Shown in pieces: positions 19,014 through 26,979 of a DNA stretch of 64,000 nt; the stretch's first letter is position 1; every line of letters begins with the position of its first letter. The notes beneath the pieces are model-generated. The model saw nothing but the letters and a program-made list of their open reading frames with translations, searched no databases and was not told where the DNA came from. This DNA comes from CBDHDJ01 sp965261645 (lineage in GTDB: Bacteria; Pseudomonadota; Alphaproteobacteria; SHVV01). Location: positions 620,001 through 684,000 of the forward strand of contig CBDHDJ010000004.1 of assembly GCA_965261645.1 (NCBI GenBank). The letters run 5' to 3'. A program made the translations under genes and the position numbers.

Positions 19014-19339
19014 ATGGCGTCATGATCGCCCGCGCCGGCCGCTTCCGGCGCGGACGCCGCGACCGGAGGCGTGGTATCCGCGTTCATGGCCGAGGCGGGT
19101 GCGGTGGTGCGGCGTTCGGCCACGGCGGGAGCATCGATGCTCTCGACGACGGAATTAACGCGTGCGTTCATGGGACGCGGCGCCTCCGCCTGAGCGGGAT
19201 CGGCGACATTGTCCGCCGGAGCACCGGCCTCCGGATCCCCGGATTGCGAGGTGTCGCTGTCGGCGCCCGATGGATCGGCGCCACCGTCGGCGTTATCGCC
19301 AGCATCTTCCGACGCATGGTCCAGCGGCGTGTCTGCCAC
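19014..19339 (-). pseudogene. Relic of a ParB C-terminal tail
   Basis: The frame shares NSVVESIDAPAVAERR, the following ASAMNADTTPPVAASAPE and the DHD end with the last 120 residues of the ParB gene at 26980-29400 (SVVESIDAPAVAERR, VVASAPEPADHD). The rest of ParB (ParBc nuclease-like domain and HTH) is absent. The frame continues into unrelated sequence down to 18803. It shows that a second, diverged copy of this partition gene once lay here, in the opposite orientation. Confidence 0.7.
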
Positions 19340-19636
19340 AGTCGGTTGTTGTTAGGCGTCGGCGTTTGACCCCCAAAAACATCGAAACGTCAATGGGTTA
19401 GCACCGACGACGCCGCGGTCAAGCAAGCGCTCGATCACGGCCGCATCAGCGATGAACCGGCGATCCTCACCAGTGATCTTTGATTGCTCTTGATACGAAA
19501 GTTGGCGACCGAAGACGCGGGAACACTCCTACTAGGTGACGCGACCAAGGAGAATAACGGTCGCCTCACTCCGCCGGAGCCGGTTCGTCTTCCGTTTGTG
19601 CCGCTGATCTATCCATCATCGCGTGGGGCAACCCCT
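19340..19636. other. Gap with possible short decayed coding sequence
   Basis: The minus strand from about 19485 to 19355 reads a short coherent stretch (TGEDRRFIADAAVIERLLDR and onwards) ending in a stop, with no start codon found. It is probably another relic. No other feature is seen. Confidence 0.3.
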
Positions 19637-20221
19637 TCACAGTACTTCTGGCCAGTCTCGAGGTATATCTTTCATTACCCGATCAATAAGTTCAACAAAT
19701 ACGATGATGTCGCTGAGGTAGTAACGCCAAACCCCATCTCTAGCCTGTTCCCACGAATATCGTTTCTTTGAAACCATCACATCTTGGTCCAAATACTTCG
19801 AGAAACCCTTAAGACTATTAATGTTTCGTGTATCCGGAGGAGGTTCCGATCCTGGGTTATTGAACATAAGTAGCGCAAAGTTGGACGACTCGCGCCGAGA
19901 CACCCTGTACTTGGACTCAAGCTCTTTCCGATCCTTGTCTAAGAGAGCATCGTACAGTTTGGCCAATTCATGACGATTGGGTGCGGTACCACCGGAACGA
20001 ATTAGCAGCAATTTCAGTAGCAATTCCAAAGCTGTCCCTAGATTAAAATGGGAGACGGCTTTCATGGACACCCATGTGTCGTGGTGCTTCCGTCCGGTCA
20101 TGCCCTGAACTACATCGTTAGAGTCGTAGCGTATATCGTGACGTCCGATTTCTGCTTCAACGAGCACTGCAGCGCGCTTAAAGTCGATAACGCTATCGTA
20201 GAGAAGTCGGTACGTTTTCAT
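19637..20221 (-). CDS. HEPN-like hypothetical protein
   Basis: 194 residues, mostly helical and AT-richer than its surroundings. The segment HFNLGTALELLLKLLLIRSG followed by HELAKLYDALLDKDRKELE resembles the core of HEPN-type proteins that recognise or cleave RNA. A canonical Rx4-6H motif is not present at a clear position, so enzymatic activity cannot be claimed. There is no partner nucleotidyltransferase next to it. A membrane-protein gene lies upstream in the same orientation, about 235 bp away. Confidence 0.55.
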   Translation of the reverse strand: MKTYRLLYDSVIDFKRAAVLVEAEIGRHDIRYDSNDVVQGMTGRKHHDTWVSMKAVSHFNLGTALELLLKLLLIRSGGTAPNRHELAKLYDALLDKDRKELESKYRVSRRESSNFALLMFNNPGSEPPPDTRNINSLKGFSKYLDQDVMVSKKRYSWEQARDGVWRYYLSDIIVFVELIDRVMKDIPRDWPEVL

Positions 20222-20455
20222 TTCTCAAATGAGCCCGTAACTGCAATTTTCTGAACATGAGTAATGCGGGAACCCGCCGATCAATCCCGAATTAATTCAT
20301 GGGCCTATTTGCTGGCTTACACTGGACAAATTCATTGCCAGCAATTGTCTCAACACTTCTTCATCACCGACGTCTGCACTCCACCCGCCCGGGTTGACAG
20401 CCCAAAATTCTGGCAATCGTATACTTCGCACCACACCGAGGGAGGGGTGGTACCT

Positions 20456-20737
20456 TCATTCGGCGGTCATTATGAGAATCAGAAGGACCGCTGCACCAAG
20501 TTGACCTACTCGATATAGGGCGCGATCTACACGCTCTACTGCCGTCTCGCCCTTCCATGTTTGTATTTCCCAGCCGCCGCGCCCGAGAGCTGCGAGAAGG
20601 GCAACGAAAACGGCCAATAGACGCAGCCACTCCCAGCCATCAGGGAGTGGATTACCGATTGCTAAACTTACCAACAGTGCAACTGCGATAACAACGATGA
20701 TGCAGATGGCCGCCTGCCAAAACCTCTTGCGCACCAA
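20456..20737 (-). CDS. Small membrane protein
   Basis: 93 residues with hydrophobic segments at about 8-28 (ICIIVVIAVALLVSLAI) and 39-52 (LRLLAVFVALLAAL), and a C-terminal one at about 78-91 (LGAAVLLILIM). A short soluble loop (WEIQTWKGETAVERVDRALY) separates the last two. It starts MVRKRFWQ with a positive N-terminus. Function is unknown. It could be a membrane effector accompanying the neighbouring HEPN-like gene, but that is only suggested by position. Confidence 0.55.
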   Translation of the reverse strand: MVRKRFWQAAICIIVVIAVALLVSLAIGNPLPDGWEWLRLLAVFVALLAALGRGGWEIQTWKGETAVERVDRALYRVGQLGAAVLLILIMTAE

Positions 20738-20919
20738 GCTAGCGTTAGAGATTTCACCCAGCCAACTCTCACCCTTCTCGTCCTTGGGATACCACCGGCC
20801 CCCTAGGAGCGTGCGCCGCAGAAAGGTCCGCGCGGCAAAGTTGATAGCGGACGGGTTGTGGGTGGATTTGCGCAGGGGGAAGTATGATCCGATACGCCAG
20901 TTGCGTGTGGGAACTCCCG

Positions 20920-22242
20920 ATGCCGACCACGTTTCGTGCCTACCAGCCGAACCAACCCTTGCTTTTGCCGCCGGACTTGCAGGAGTGGGTTCCCCCAGGA
21001 CACCTGGCTCATCACGTCAGCGATGTGGTCGATGCACTGGACTTGACGGCGTTCTATGCGCCCTACGAGGGGGACGGTCGACGCAACGCCCCCTACGAGC
21101 CGTCGATGATGGTCAAGGTGCTGATCTATGCCTACGCGACGGGCACATTCTCCTCGCGCGCGGTGGCGAGGAAGCTGGAGGAGGATGTAGCGTTTCGGAT
21201 GCTCGCGGCGGGCAACTTCCCGCAACATCGCACGGTATGTGAGTTCCGACGCCGACATCTGGCGGAGTTCAGCGAGCTGTTTGTGGGGGTGGTGCAGGTG
21301 GCGCGCGAGATGGGACTGGCGCGGTTCGGCAAGCTCTCGGTCGACGGGACGAAGGTGCGAGCGAACGCGAGCAAGCGCAAGGCGATGAGCTATGAGCGGA
21401 TGGGCAAAGAGGCAGCTCGCTTGCAGGCGGAGATCGAGGCGCTTCTGACGAAGGCGGGGATGGTGGACGCCGAAGAAGACGAGCGTTGGGGCGAGGATTT
21501 CCGGGGCGAGGAGTTGCCCGAGGAGTTGCAACGCAGGGAGAAGCGCCTGGCGGCGATCCAGGCAGCCAAAGCGCGTTTGGAGGCGGCGCAACGCGGGCAC
21601 GACGATGAGCGCGGGCGCGAGCCTGGGCAGGACCGCAATCCCCGGGGCGGGCGGCCCTACAAGCGGGCCTACGGCGAGCCCGAGCCGAAGGCGCAGAGCA
21701 ATTTCACCGATCCCGAGAGCCAGATCATGAAGACCAGCAGCGAGGGGTTCCAGCAGTGCTACAACGCGCAGATGGCGGTCGATGGGGAGCACCAGATCAT
21801 CGTCGCGACTCAGGTGGGGCCACAGGCCAGCGACCAGGGTCAGCTGGTGGGGATGCTCGACGAGATCAACGAGACGTTTGGGGTCGAGCCTGCGGTGGTA
21901 CTGGCCGATGCGGGCTACTGCAACGAGCCGGATCTGTTGGAGCTGGAAGATCGCGGCATCGACGCGCACGTAGCGCTGGGGCGTGAAGGCAAGTCCCAGG
22001 TGGCGGTCGACCCGGCCCGGCTCCCTGCCACGCACCGCATGGGTGAGAAACTGGCGAGCCCCGCGGGCAAAGCCCGGTACGCGCAACGCAAGTGGCTCTC
22101 GGAGGCGCCGAACGGGTGGATCAAGGAGGTGCTCGGATTCCGACGATTCAGCCTGCGAGGCTTGGCGAAGGTGCGCGGCGAGTGGGACCTCGTGTGCTTG
22201 GCGTTGAACATCAAGCGGATGGGGACGGTGGCCACGTGCTGA
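20920..22242 (+). CDS. IS1182-family transposase
   Basis: 440 residues from ATG 20920. MPTTFRAYQPNQPLLLPPDL is the usual start of this family, so I prefer it over the in-frame ATG 36 bp upstream. Domain order: N-terminal helical domain, DDE core with SVDGTKVRANASKRK near residue 143, VVLADAGYCNEPDL near residue 327, and the C-terminal YAQRKWLSEAPNGWIKEVLG motif holding the late Glu. A basic insertion of about 100 residues separates the first two acidic motifs. The gene is intact. The ends of the element could not be defined by eye. Confidence 0.85.
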   Translation: MPTTFRAYQPNQPLLLPPDLQEWVPPGHLAHHVSDVVDALDLTAFYAPYEGDGRRNAPYEPSMMVKVLIYAYATGTFSSRAVARKLEEDVAFRMLAAGNFPQHRTVCEFRRRHLAEFSELFVGVVQVAREMGLARFGKLSVDGTKVRANASKRKAMSYERMGKEAARLQAEIEALLTKAGMVDAEEDERWGEDFRGEELPEELQRREKRLAAIQAAKARLEAAQRGHDDERGREPGQDRNPRGGRPYKRAYGEPEPKAQSNFTDPESQIMKTSSEGFQQCYNAQMAVDGEHQIIVATQVGPQASDQGQLVGMLDEINETFGVEPAVVLADAGYCNEPDLLELEDRGIDAHVALGREGKSQVAVDPARLPATHRMGEKLASPAGKARYAQRKWLSEAPNGWIKEVLGFRRFSLRGLAKVRGEWDLVCLALNIKRMGTVATC

Positions 22243-22596
22243 GGCAGGTGCTGGCCTGCCAATGCACTTGCTCCGGGGCGCGCAGTGCCCATCGACCGCG
22301 TATGAAACGCGAATCTCTTCCCTTCCGGCCTTCCGGTCTGGGATTTCCATCCCAGAGTCGGGCGGGCCAGATGTCCGCACTCGGGCCAAAATTCCACCTC
22401 TCCGGCGGCCGCGCGCCAATCGCCCAACATCAAAACTTCTACGGCGCACGCTCCTAGCTCTTTCCGCAAAGTGTTCTAACGAGTTCCAGAGCCGTCTTTG
22501 GGGGATGTCCCGGGCTCTGTTGAAAAGCTGAAGTAGGCGTCGTCTGCCTGGAGCCGCTAGGCTCTGGGTGCTGATTCCATCAAGGAGAACGACGCC
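22243..22596. other. Gap between two transposase genes
   Basis: About 350 bp. It should contain the right end of the IS1182-type element and the left end of the IS256-type element. I could not match terminal inverted repeats by eye. A GGAG lies about 10 bp before ATG 22597. Confidence 0.4.
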
Positions 22597-23192
22597 ATGA
22601 CCAAGACTACACGCGGAACCATCCTGTCGGCTCTTGCCATTGATGCCGGAGGCCTTCGACGATCTACGCATGAGCGTCGATCGCTTCTGCCTTTTGGCGG
22701 GCCTCGAGTCTTTGAACGAGATGATGTCGGCGGACGCGGAAGCCTTGTGCGGTTCGCGCCACGCCCGCTCGGGCGAGCGCAAGGGCCATCGATGGGGCAC
22801 GACCCGGAGCGAGATCGCCTACCACGGCGGCAAAGTGAAGGTCGAGCGCCCTCGGGTGCGGGACTTCGCGGGTCGGGAGATGAGCCTGCCGAGTTGGGAG
22901 CTGCTGTCGGAACCCGACCTCTTGCAAGCCTGGGCGATGAATCTGATGGTGATCAACGTCTCGACCCGCGAACGCGATCGGCACCGTCCGGACGGTGCAG
23001 CGGAACGTCAAGCGCTGGCGCAACGCCGAGATGGCGCTGCGTAGGACCGCCGCCGGCCTCTTGGAAGCGCAAAAGACCTTCCGCCGCCTCAAGGCCTACC
23101 GCCAGCTCCCCATCCTTGACGCCGCCCTGCGGGAGGCGGTGAGAAAGGCCGGAGCAAAGTCCGTCATTGAAGACATCGAGGTGGCCGCGTAG
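22597..23192 (+). pseudogene. IS256-family transposase with frameshift and large internal deletion
   Basis: The start MTKTTRGTILSALAIDAGGL shifts frame within 40 bp into MSVDRFCLLAGLESLNEMM, ADAEALCGSRHARSGERKG and LQAWAMNLMVINVSTR, the N-terminal part of IS256-type transposases. Near 22965-22980 the sequence jumps in another frame to TVRTVQRNVKRWRNAEMALR and FRRLKAYRQLPIL, the extreme C-terminus. The central DDE catalytic region is missing. The whole is about 200 codons against about 400. It is a dead copy. Confidence 0.8.
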
Positions 23193-23727
23193 CCTCTCGA
23201 TCAGACGATGCCTATCTCGCACTTTTCAACATTGGGCGGGACATCGCCCCGTCTTTGGTTTGTCGCTCAATGCCCATGAAGGTCGACTACAAGCGCTCTG
23301 CTGGAGGAAAAAGAGGCCGGGGCCGATCATTCTCTACTGCGAAGTGCCCAATCGCCATATTTTGATTTGTCCGTCTGCTGGTTGACATCGGTTTACGAGC
23401 CCATCCGTTGTGGCGGTCATGACCTTCTATTTCGCGTCGTGCGCGCTCCCTGAATTTTCGTGTCGGACATCTTCAAACTCAAGCTCCTGATGAGGTAGCG
23501 TGAGATGCGGGGCTGGTTGCCGGCCTGCCGATAATACCCAGGTGACGTTGACCTCAAAATCCAGACCAGGGGGTTCTTCACCTATGCGGCCTGACCGATG
23601 TAAACGTCCCGAATCGCACTGTCGGTGCGGTTCAGAGAAACTACCAATCTATGCTGCATAGCTTTGCGTTGCTGACGCACCGTGATCCCGCGGTGCCAGC
23701 CTGTTGATTTATCCCAATGATCGCGTT
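23193..23727. other. Gap of about 535 bp, no gene supported
   Basis: Follows the dead IS256-type copy. No sustained frame, RNA gene or repeat recognised. Lower GC than the backbone. Confidence 0.4.
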
Positions 23728-24048
23728 CTATTCGGTCGAAACCTGCGTCCTGGCTTCCTCGAGCAGGCGGGTCATCTCGTGACGCACCTTGTTCTCGTCC
23801 GTCACGATCCCTTTGTCAGTCAGGTCGCCGAGCACCTTCCGCAACACATCGGCATCTCCCGGCTCTTCAAAATCGGCGATCACGACCTGCTTGGCGTAGG
23901 CTTCGGCATCCGCGCCTGAAATGCCCATTTGCTCCGCTGCCCACAGGCCGAGCAGCTTGTTGCGCCGCGCGATGGTCTTGAACTGGAACTCCTGATCATG
24001 CGCGAACTTGGCTTCGGCGGCTGTTTTGCGGTCATCAAAGGCGGTCAT
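23728..24048 (-). CDS. DUF1476 protein, F1-ATPase inhibitor zeta-subunit family
   Basis: 106 residues with the family landmarks: TAFDDRKTAAEAKFAHDQEF at the N-terminus, ARRNKLLGLWAAEQMG near residue 27, AYAKQVVIADFEEPGD near residue 50 and a C-terminal helical arm. In alphaproteobacteria the zeta protein inserts its N-terminus into F1 to block ATP hydrolysis. Its ATG overlaps the stop of the preceding gene by four bases (24045-24048), so it is the second gene of an operon. Such a gene is normally chromosomal core, so finding it beside insertion sequences and umuDC is unusual. A diverged accessory role is possible. Confidence 0.85.
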   Translation of the reverse strand: MTAFDDRKTAAEAKFAHDQEFQFKTIARRNKLLGLWAAEQMGISGADAEAYAKQVVIADFEEPGDADVLRKVLGDLTDKGIVTDENKVRHEMTRLLEEARTQVSTE

Positions 24049-24380
24049 CGACTGAGCTCCTCAACTTCAGAAGACGGGGTCTGCGCTTTATCCGCCTTTT
24101 CATTCTTGTATGCGATGAAGCCCGACGCACCCTTGCCTTTGGCGCGGCGCAGTGTGTAGCCATAATTTCCAAGATTGAATTTCGGGTCATTCTCAAAGCC
24201 CGCGAGAGCCCCGACGATCTTCATCGCCACGGGATCTGGTTTGCTCCTGGCTTGTGAGGCAGCCTCCCGCTCCAGCCACCGTGCGAAGACCTCTTCGGCG
24301 AGGTCGTCGCCGACAGATTTCCGAAGCGCGGTCAATTTTCTCACCAGACCTTTGGTGAGCCCGGTCTCATCGATAGCCAT
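24045..24380 (-). CDS. Hypothetical protein coupled to the DUF1476 gene
   Basis: 111 residues: an N-terminal helical part (GLTKGLVRKLTALRKSVGDD, EEVFARWLEREAAS) and a C-terminal basic part with NLGNYGYTLRRAKGKGASGF. It overlaps the DUF1476 start by four bases, so the two proteins are made together. I do not recognise the family. The basic GYTLRRAKGKG segment could contact nucleic acid, but nothing more can be read from it. Confidence 0.6.
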   Translation of the reverse strand: MAIDETGLTKGLVRKLTALRKSVGDDLAEEVFARWLEREAASQARSKPDPVAMKIVGALAGFENDPKFNLGNYGYTLRRAKGKGASGFIAYKNEKADKAQTPSSEVEELSR

Positions 24381-24576
24381 TTCCTGAACCTCTCATTTCA
24401 AGCCTCTTATACTGCCGCGTGGCCCGGCTGGTACAACTGATTGCCCTTGTTACACGCCAGCTTGCCGTTTCCCTTTTCACGTCGTTCTACTTGAACCGAC
24501 GTGCTGGATGTATTCTACCGCCAAACCAAGTTAATCGCCGCCGGCGCCGACAGGGGGAATTTACAGGCATTGCCTG

Positions 24577-24861
24577 ATGTTCACCGCAGTTGCCCCCACG
24601 ACGAGCCTTAGCCTCGACGATCATTTCATAAAGCGCCCGGCGGCGACATTCTTTGTCACGGTCGAGGGCGGCGGCATGGCCGAACACGGGATCCTTGCCG
24701 GCGACACCCTGATCGTCGACCGTTCACGTACACCAGGCACGGGTTCCATCGTCATCGCGGCAATCGAGGGCGAGTTGACCGCGCGTCCGTTCTCCGCCCT
24801 CGATGGCGAGGAGGCCCACGTCTGGGGCGTCGTTGCCGGTGTGGTGCGGAGCCTGCCATGA
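24577..24861 (+). CDS. UmuD'-like protein lacking the catalytic dyad
   Basis: 94 residues against 139 for E. coli UmuD. It aligns with UmuD from about residue 36 (FFVTVEGGGM ... GDTLIVDRS ... GSIVIAAIEGEL) to the VWGVV end. The N-terminal arm with the cleavage site is absent: an in-frame stop at 24532 and lack of other starts fix this. The catalytic Ser60 position is Gly33 (GGGM instead of GDSM) and the catalytic Lys97 position is Arg70. About 25 residues of the later strands are also missing. The gene overlaps umuC by four bases (ATGA). It should serve only as a preformed UmuD'-like subunit of polymerase V. Confidence 0.8.
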   Translation: MFTAVAPTTSLSLDDHFIKRPAATFFVTVEGGGMAEHGILAGDTLIVDRSRTPGTGSIVIAAIEGELTARPFSALDGEEAHVWGVVAGVVRSLP

Positions 24862-26117
24862 GCATCTACGGACTGGCCGACTGCAATAACTTCTTCGTCT
24901 CCTGCGAGCGGGTCTTCCGTCCTGCGCTCGAAGGCCGTCCCGCCGTCGTCCTGTCGTCGAACGACGGCTGCATCGTGGCGCGCAGCGACGAGGCCAAGGC
25001 GCTCGGCGTCAAGATGGCGCAGCCGGCGTTCCAGGCGAAAGACCTCATCGAGAGGCACAGCATCGCGGTCATCAGCGGCAACCTCCAGTTCTATACCGAC
25101 ATGAGCAACCGGGTGATGCAGGCCTTCGGGGAACTGGTCCCGGCGGTAGAGAAATACTCGATCGACGAATGCTTTCTTGATCTCACGGGAATACCGCAAG
25201 AGCTCACTGCATTCTGCCAGGACCTGAAACGCACCGTGCGGCAATGGACCGGGCTGCCGATCAGCATCGGCATTGCCAAAACCAAGACCCTTGCCAAGAT
25301 CGCCAACCGCCTCGCGAAGACCTCCGCCAAAACGGACGGTGTTCTCGATCTCACCGGTGAGCGCTGGCGCGACAGGGCGCTGGCGTCAACTGAAGTCGGC
25401 GATGTCTGGGGTATCGGCAGGCAGTACGCCCAAAAACTCAACCGCAACGGCGTCATGACGGCTCTCGACCTCGCACGGCGGCCCGATGGCTGGATCCGCA
25501 AGGAGATGGGCGTCGGCGGGCTGAAGACGGTGCGGGAATTGCGCGGCGAGGACTGTATAGGCTTCGATGACATGCCCCAGCCCAAGCAGACGACGATGGT
25601 CTCGCGATCCTTCGGCACGGAAGTGCGCGACTACGACGAGTTGGCCAATGCAATCGCCATGTTCGCGACCGATGCGGCGCGATCGATCCGCAGGGCCAAT
25701 CTCGTCGCCTCGTCGACGAGCGTGTTCATCGAGACCAACCGTTTCGGCAAGAGCCCGCACCATGCTCCGTCCCGCTCGGAGGCGCTGTCGCCCGCGACCA
25801 ATAACACGAAGCATATCGTGCGAGCCGCGCTGGCCGCTCTGAAGCACATCTACCGCGAGGGGCTGGCGTATAAGCGCGCCGGGGTGATGCTGCTCGACCT
25901 CGTAGAAGCCGGCCGGGCGCCAATCTCGCTATTCGATACGCAGGATCCAAGGGACGACAAGCTGATCGAAGCGTTCGACGCCATCAACGACCGGCTGGGG
26001 CCGGGAGCGATCCAATTCGGCCCAGCGGCGCAGGGCGCGGCCTGGCGGTCGAGCAGCGCCTTCCGCTCGCCCAGCTACACTACCCGTTGGGAAGACATCC
26101 CAAAGGTTAAAGCCTGA
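24858..26117 (+). CDS. umuC: UmuC, catalytic subunit of error-prone DNA polymerase V
   Basis: 419 residues, full length. Y-family polymerase motifs: ADCNNFFVSCERVF (catalytic Asp8), the NDGCIVARSDEAK finger segment, and YSIDECFLDLTG with Asp103-Glu104. Helix-hairpin-helix DNA contacts lie near GIGRQYAQKLNRNG, followed by a little-finger domain and a C-terminal UmuC tail. It is cotranscribed and translationally coupled with the UmuD'-like gene. Mobile elements often carry umuDC-type pairs (for example rulAB and mucAB) that give damage-induced mutagenesis. I did not find a convincing LexA box upstream of 24577. Confidence 0.95.
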   Translation: MSIYGLADCNNFFVSCERVFRPALEGRPAVVLSSNDGCIVARSDEAKALGVKMAQPAFQAKDLIERHSIAVISGNLQFYTDMSNRVMQAFGELVPAVEKYSIDECFLDLTGIPQELTAFCQDLKRTVRQWTGLPISIGIAKTKTLAKIANRLAKTSAKTDGVLDLTGERWRDRALASTEVGDVWGIGRQYAQKLNRNGVMTALDLARRPDGWIRKEMGVGGLKTVRELRGEDCIGFDDMPQPKQTTMVSRSFGTEVRDYDELANAIAMFATDAARSIRRANLVASSTSVFIETNRFGKSPHHAPSRSEALSPATNNTKHIVRAALAALKHIYREGLAYKRAGVMLLDLVEAGRAPISLFDTQDPRDDKLIEAFDAINDRLGPGAIQFGPAAQGAAWRSSSAFRSPSYTTRWEDIPKVKA

Positions 26118-26294
26118 GCCTCGGCAGACCCGGGCGTCGATCCTGGCAGCGGTCCACAAGCGTGGAAATTACACAATAGGCGCGCAGCCCCCGCGAGATC
26201 CCGGCGCGCCACGGAGAGAATGAGGCCGGGGCCTTTGGGGCGGCGGGGACGAGGGCGAGAGAACGGCTCTCTCCGCCCCGCCGGGAGGTCTCGA

Positions 26295-26777
26295 TTGACC
26301 CATTCGAAGGCGGCGGCGACCAGGACGGCGATAGCGATAATCGCGTCCCTGTTTCGGGCCGGTTGCATGTCCGGCGGTCATAGGGTGAAACGGATGGACG
26401 GCGCGCGGGCTCGGCGACATCGCCGGGGGGTGCCCAGGTCCACAGCCGGAAGCGGCAAGCAAGGGATCGCGGCCACGGTAGCTGGAACCATGGCGGGGCT
26501 GTTTCCTGGTAGCGGGATCGGCGCCTCGCTCGACAAGCTGTGTGCGGCCCGCACACAGCAAGCGGCGCTGGAGACCGGTCCAAGCGTGGTGTCCTTGCGC
26601 TGGCGCAATCGCAACACCGGCAACGTAGGGGCGATTACCCCGACCCGCACTGACAGATCAGCCGCCGGAATCTACTGTAGGGAATACCAACTCACCGTGA
26701 CCGGCGGCGGGCGCACCGGGCAAGCCCACGGCAGCGCCTGCCGCCAGCACAGCGGCGCGTGGCAGTTATCGAACTGA
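26295..26777 (+). CDS. 17-kDa surface antigen-like outer-membrane lipoprotein
   Basis: 160 residues from TTG 26295, chosen because GGGAGG at 26283-26288 lies six bases upstream. The longer frame from 26220 has no such site. An N-terminal signal (TAIAIIASLFRAGC) ends in a lipobox-like Cys near residue 24. A glycine-zipper membrane segment follows (AATVAGTMAGLFPGSGIGAS), then the conserved C-terminal domain with IYCREYQLTVTGGGRTGQAH. This order matches the rickettsial 17-kDa antigen family found widely in alphaproteobacteria. It lies between umuC and parB. Codon use is normal for the window. Confidence 0.7.
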   Translation: MTHSKAAATRTAIAIIASLFRAGCMSGGHRVKRMDGARARRHRRGVPRSTAGSGKQGIAATVAGTMAGLFPGSGIGASLDKLCAARTQQAALETGPSVVSLRWRNRNTGNVGAITPTRTDRSAAGIYCREYQLTVTGGGRTGQAHGSACRQHSGAWQLSN

Positions 26778-26979
26778 CCTCGAACTCACACGGGGCGACC
26801 TGCTCGACGCAGTAACGGCGGCGATCGATTCAACTGTCCTTGCGCGGTCCAGCCGTTCCAGCTCCATCCGGTTCCGTTACGCCGGCGAGAGCCAGAGCTT
26901 GAGCCGAAGGCGGGCGAGGGCGGATGCCGAAGAGGGTGTCCCCGCCCGGTTCCGCATTCACGCAATCCCGGAGACCGAC

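Noticed and set aside
20803..22800. A 665-residue minus-strand open frame across the transposase
   Set aside because: Antisense of an intact IS1182-type transposase; the translation is Arg/His/Leu-rich and low in complexity.
24484..24496. GTTC-N5-GAAC upstream of the UmuD'-like gene as a LexA box
   Set aside because: Alphaproteobacterial LexA boxes are GTTC-N7-GTTC; neither spacing nor orientation fits.
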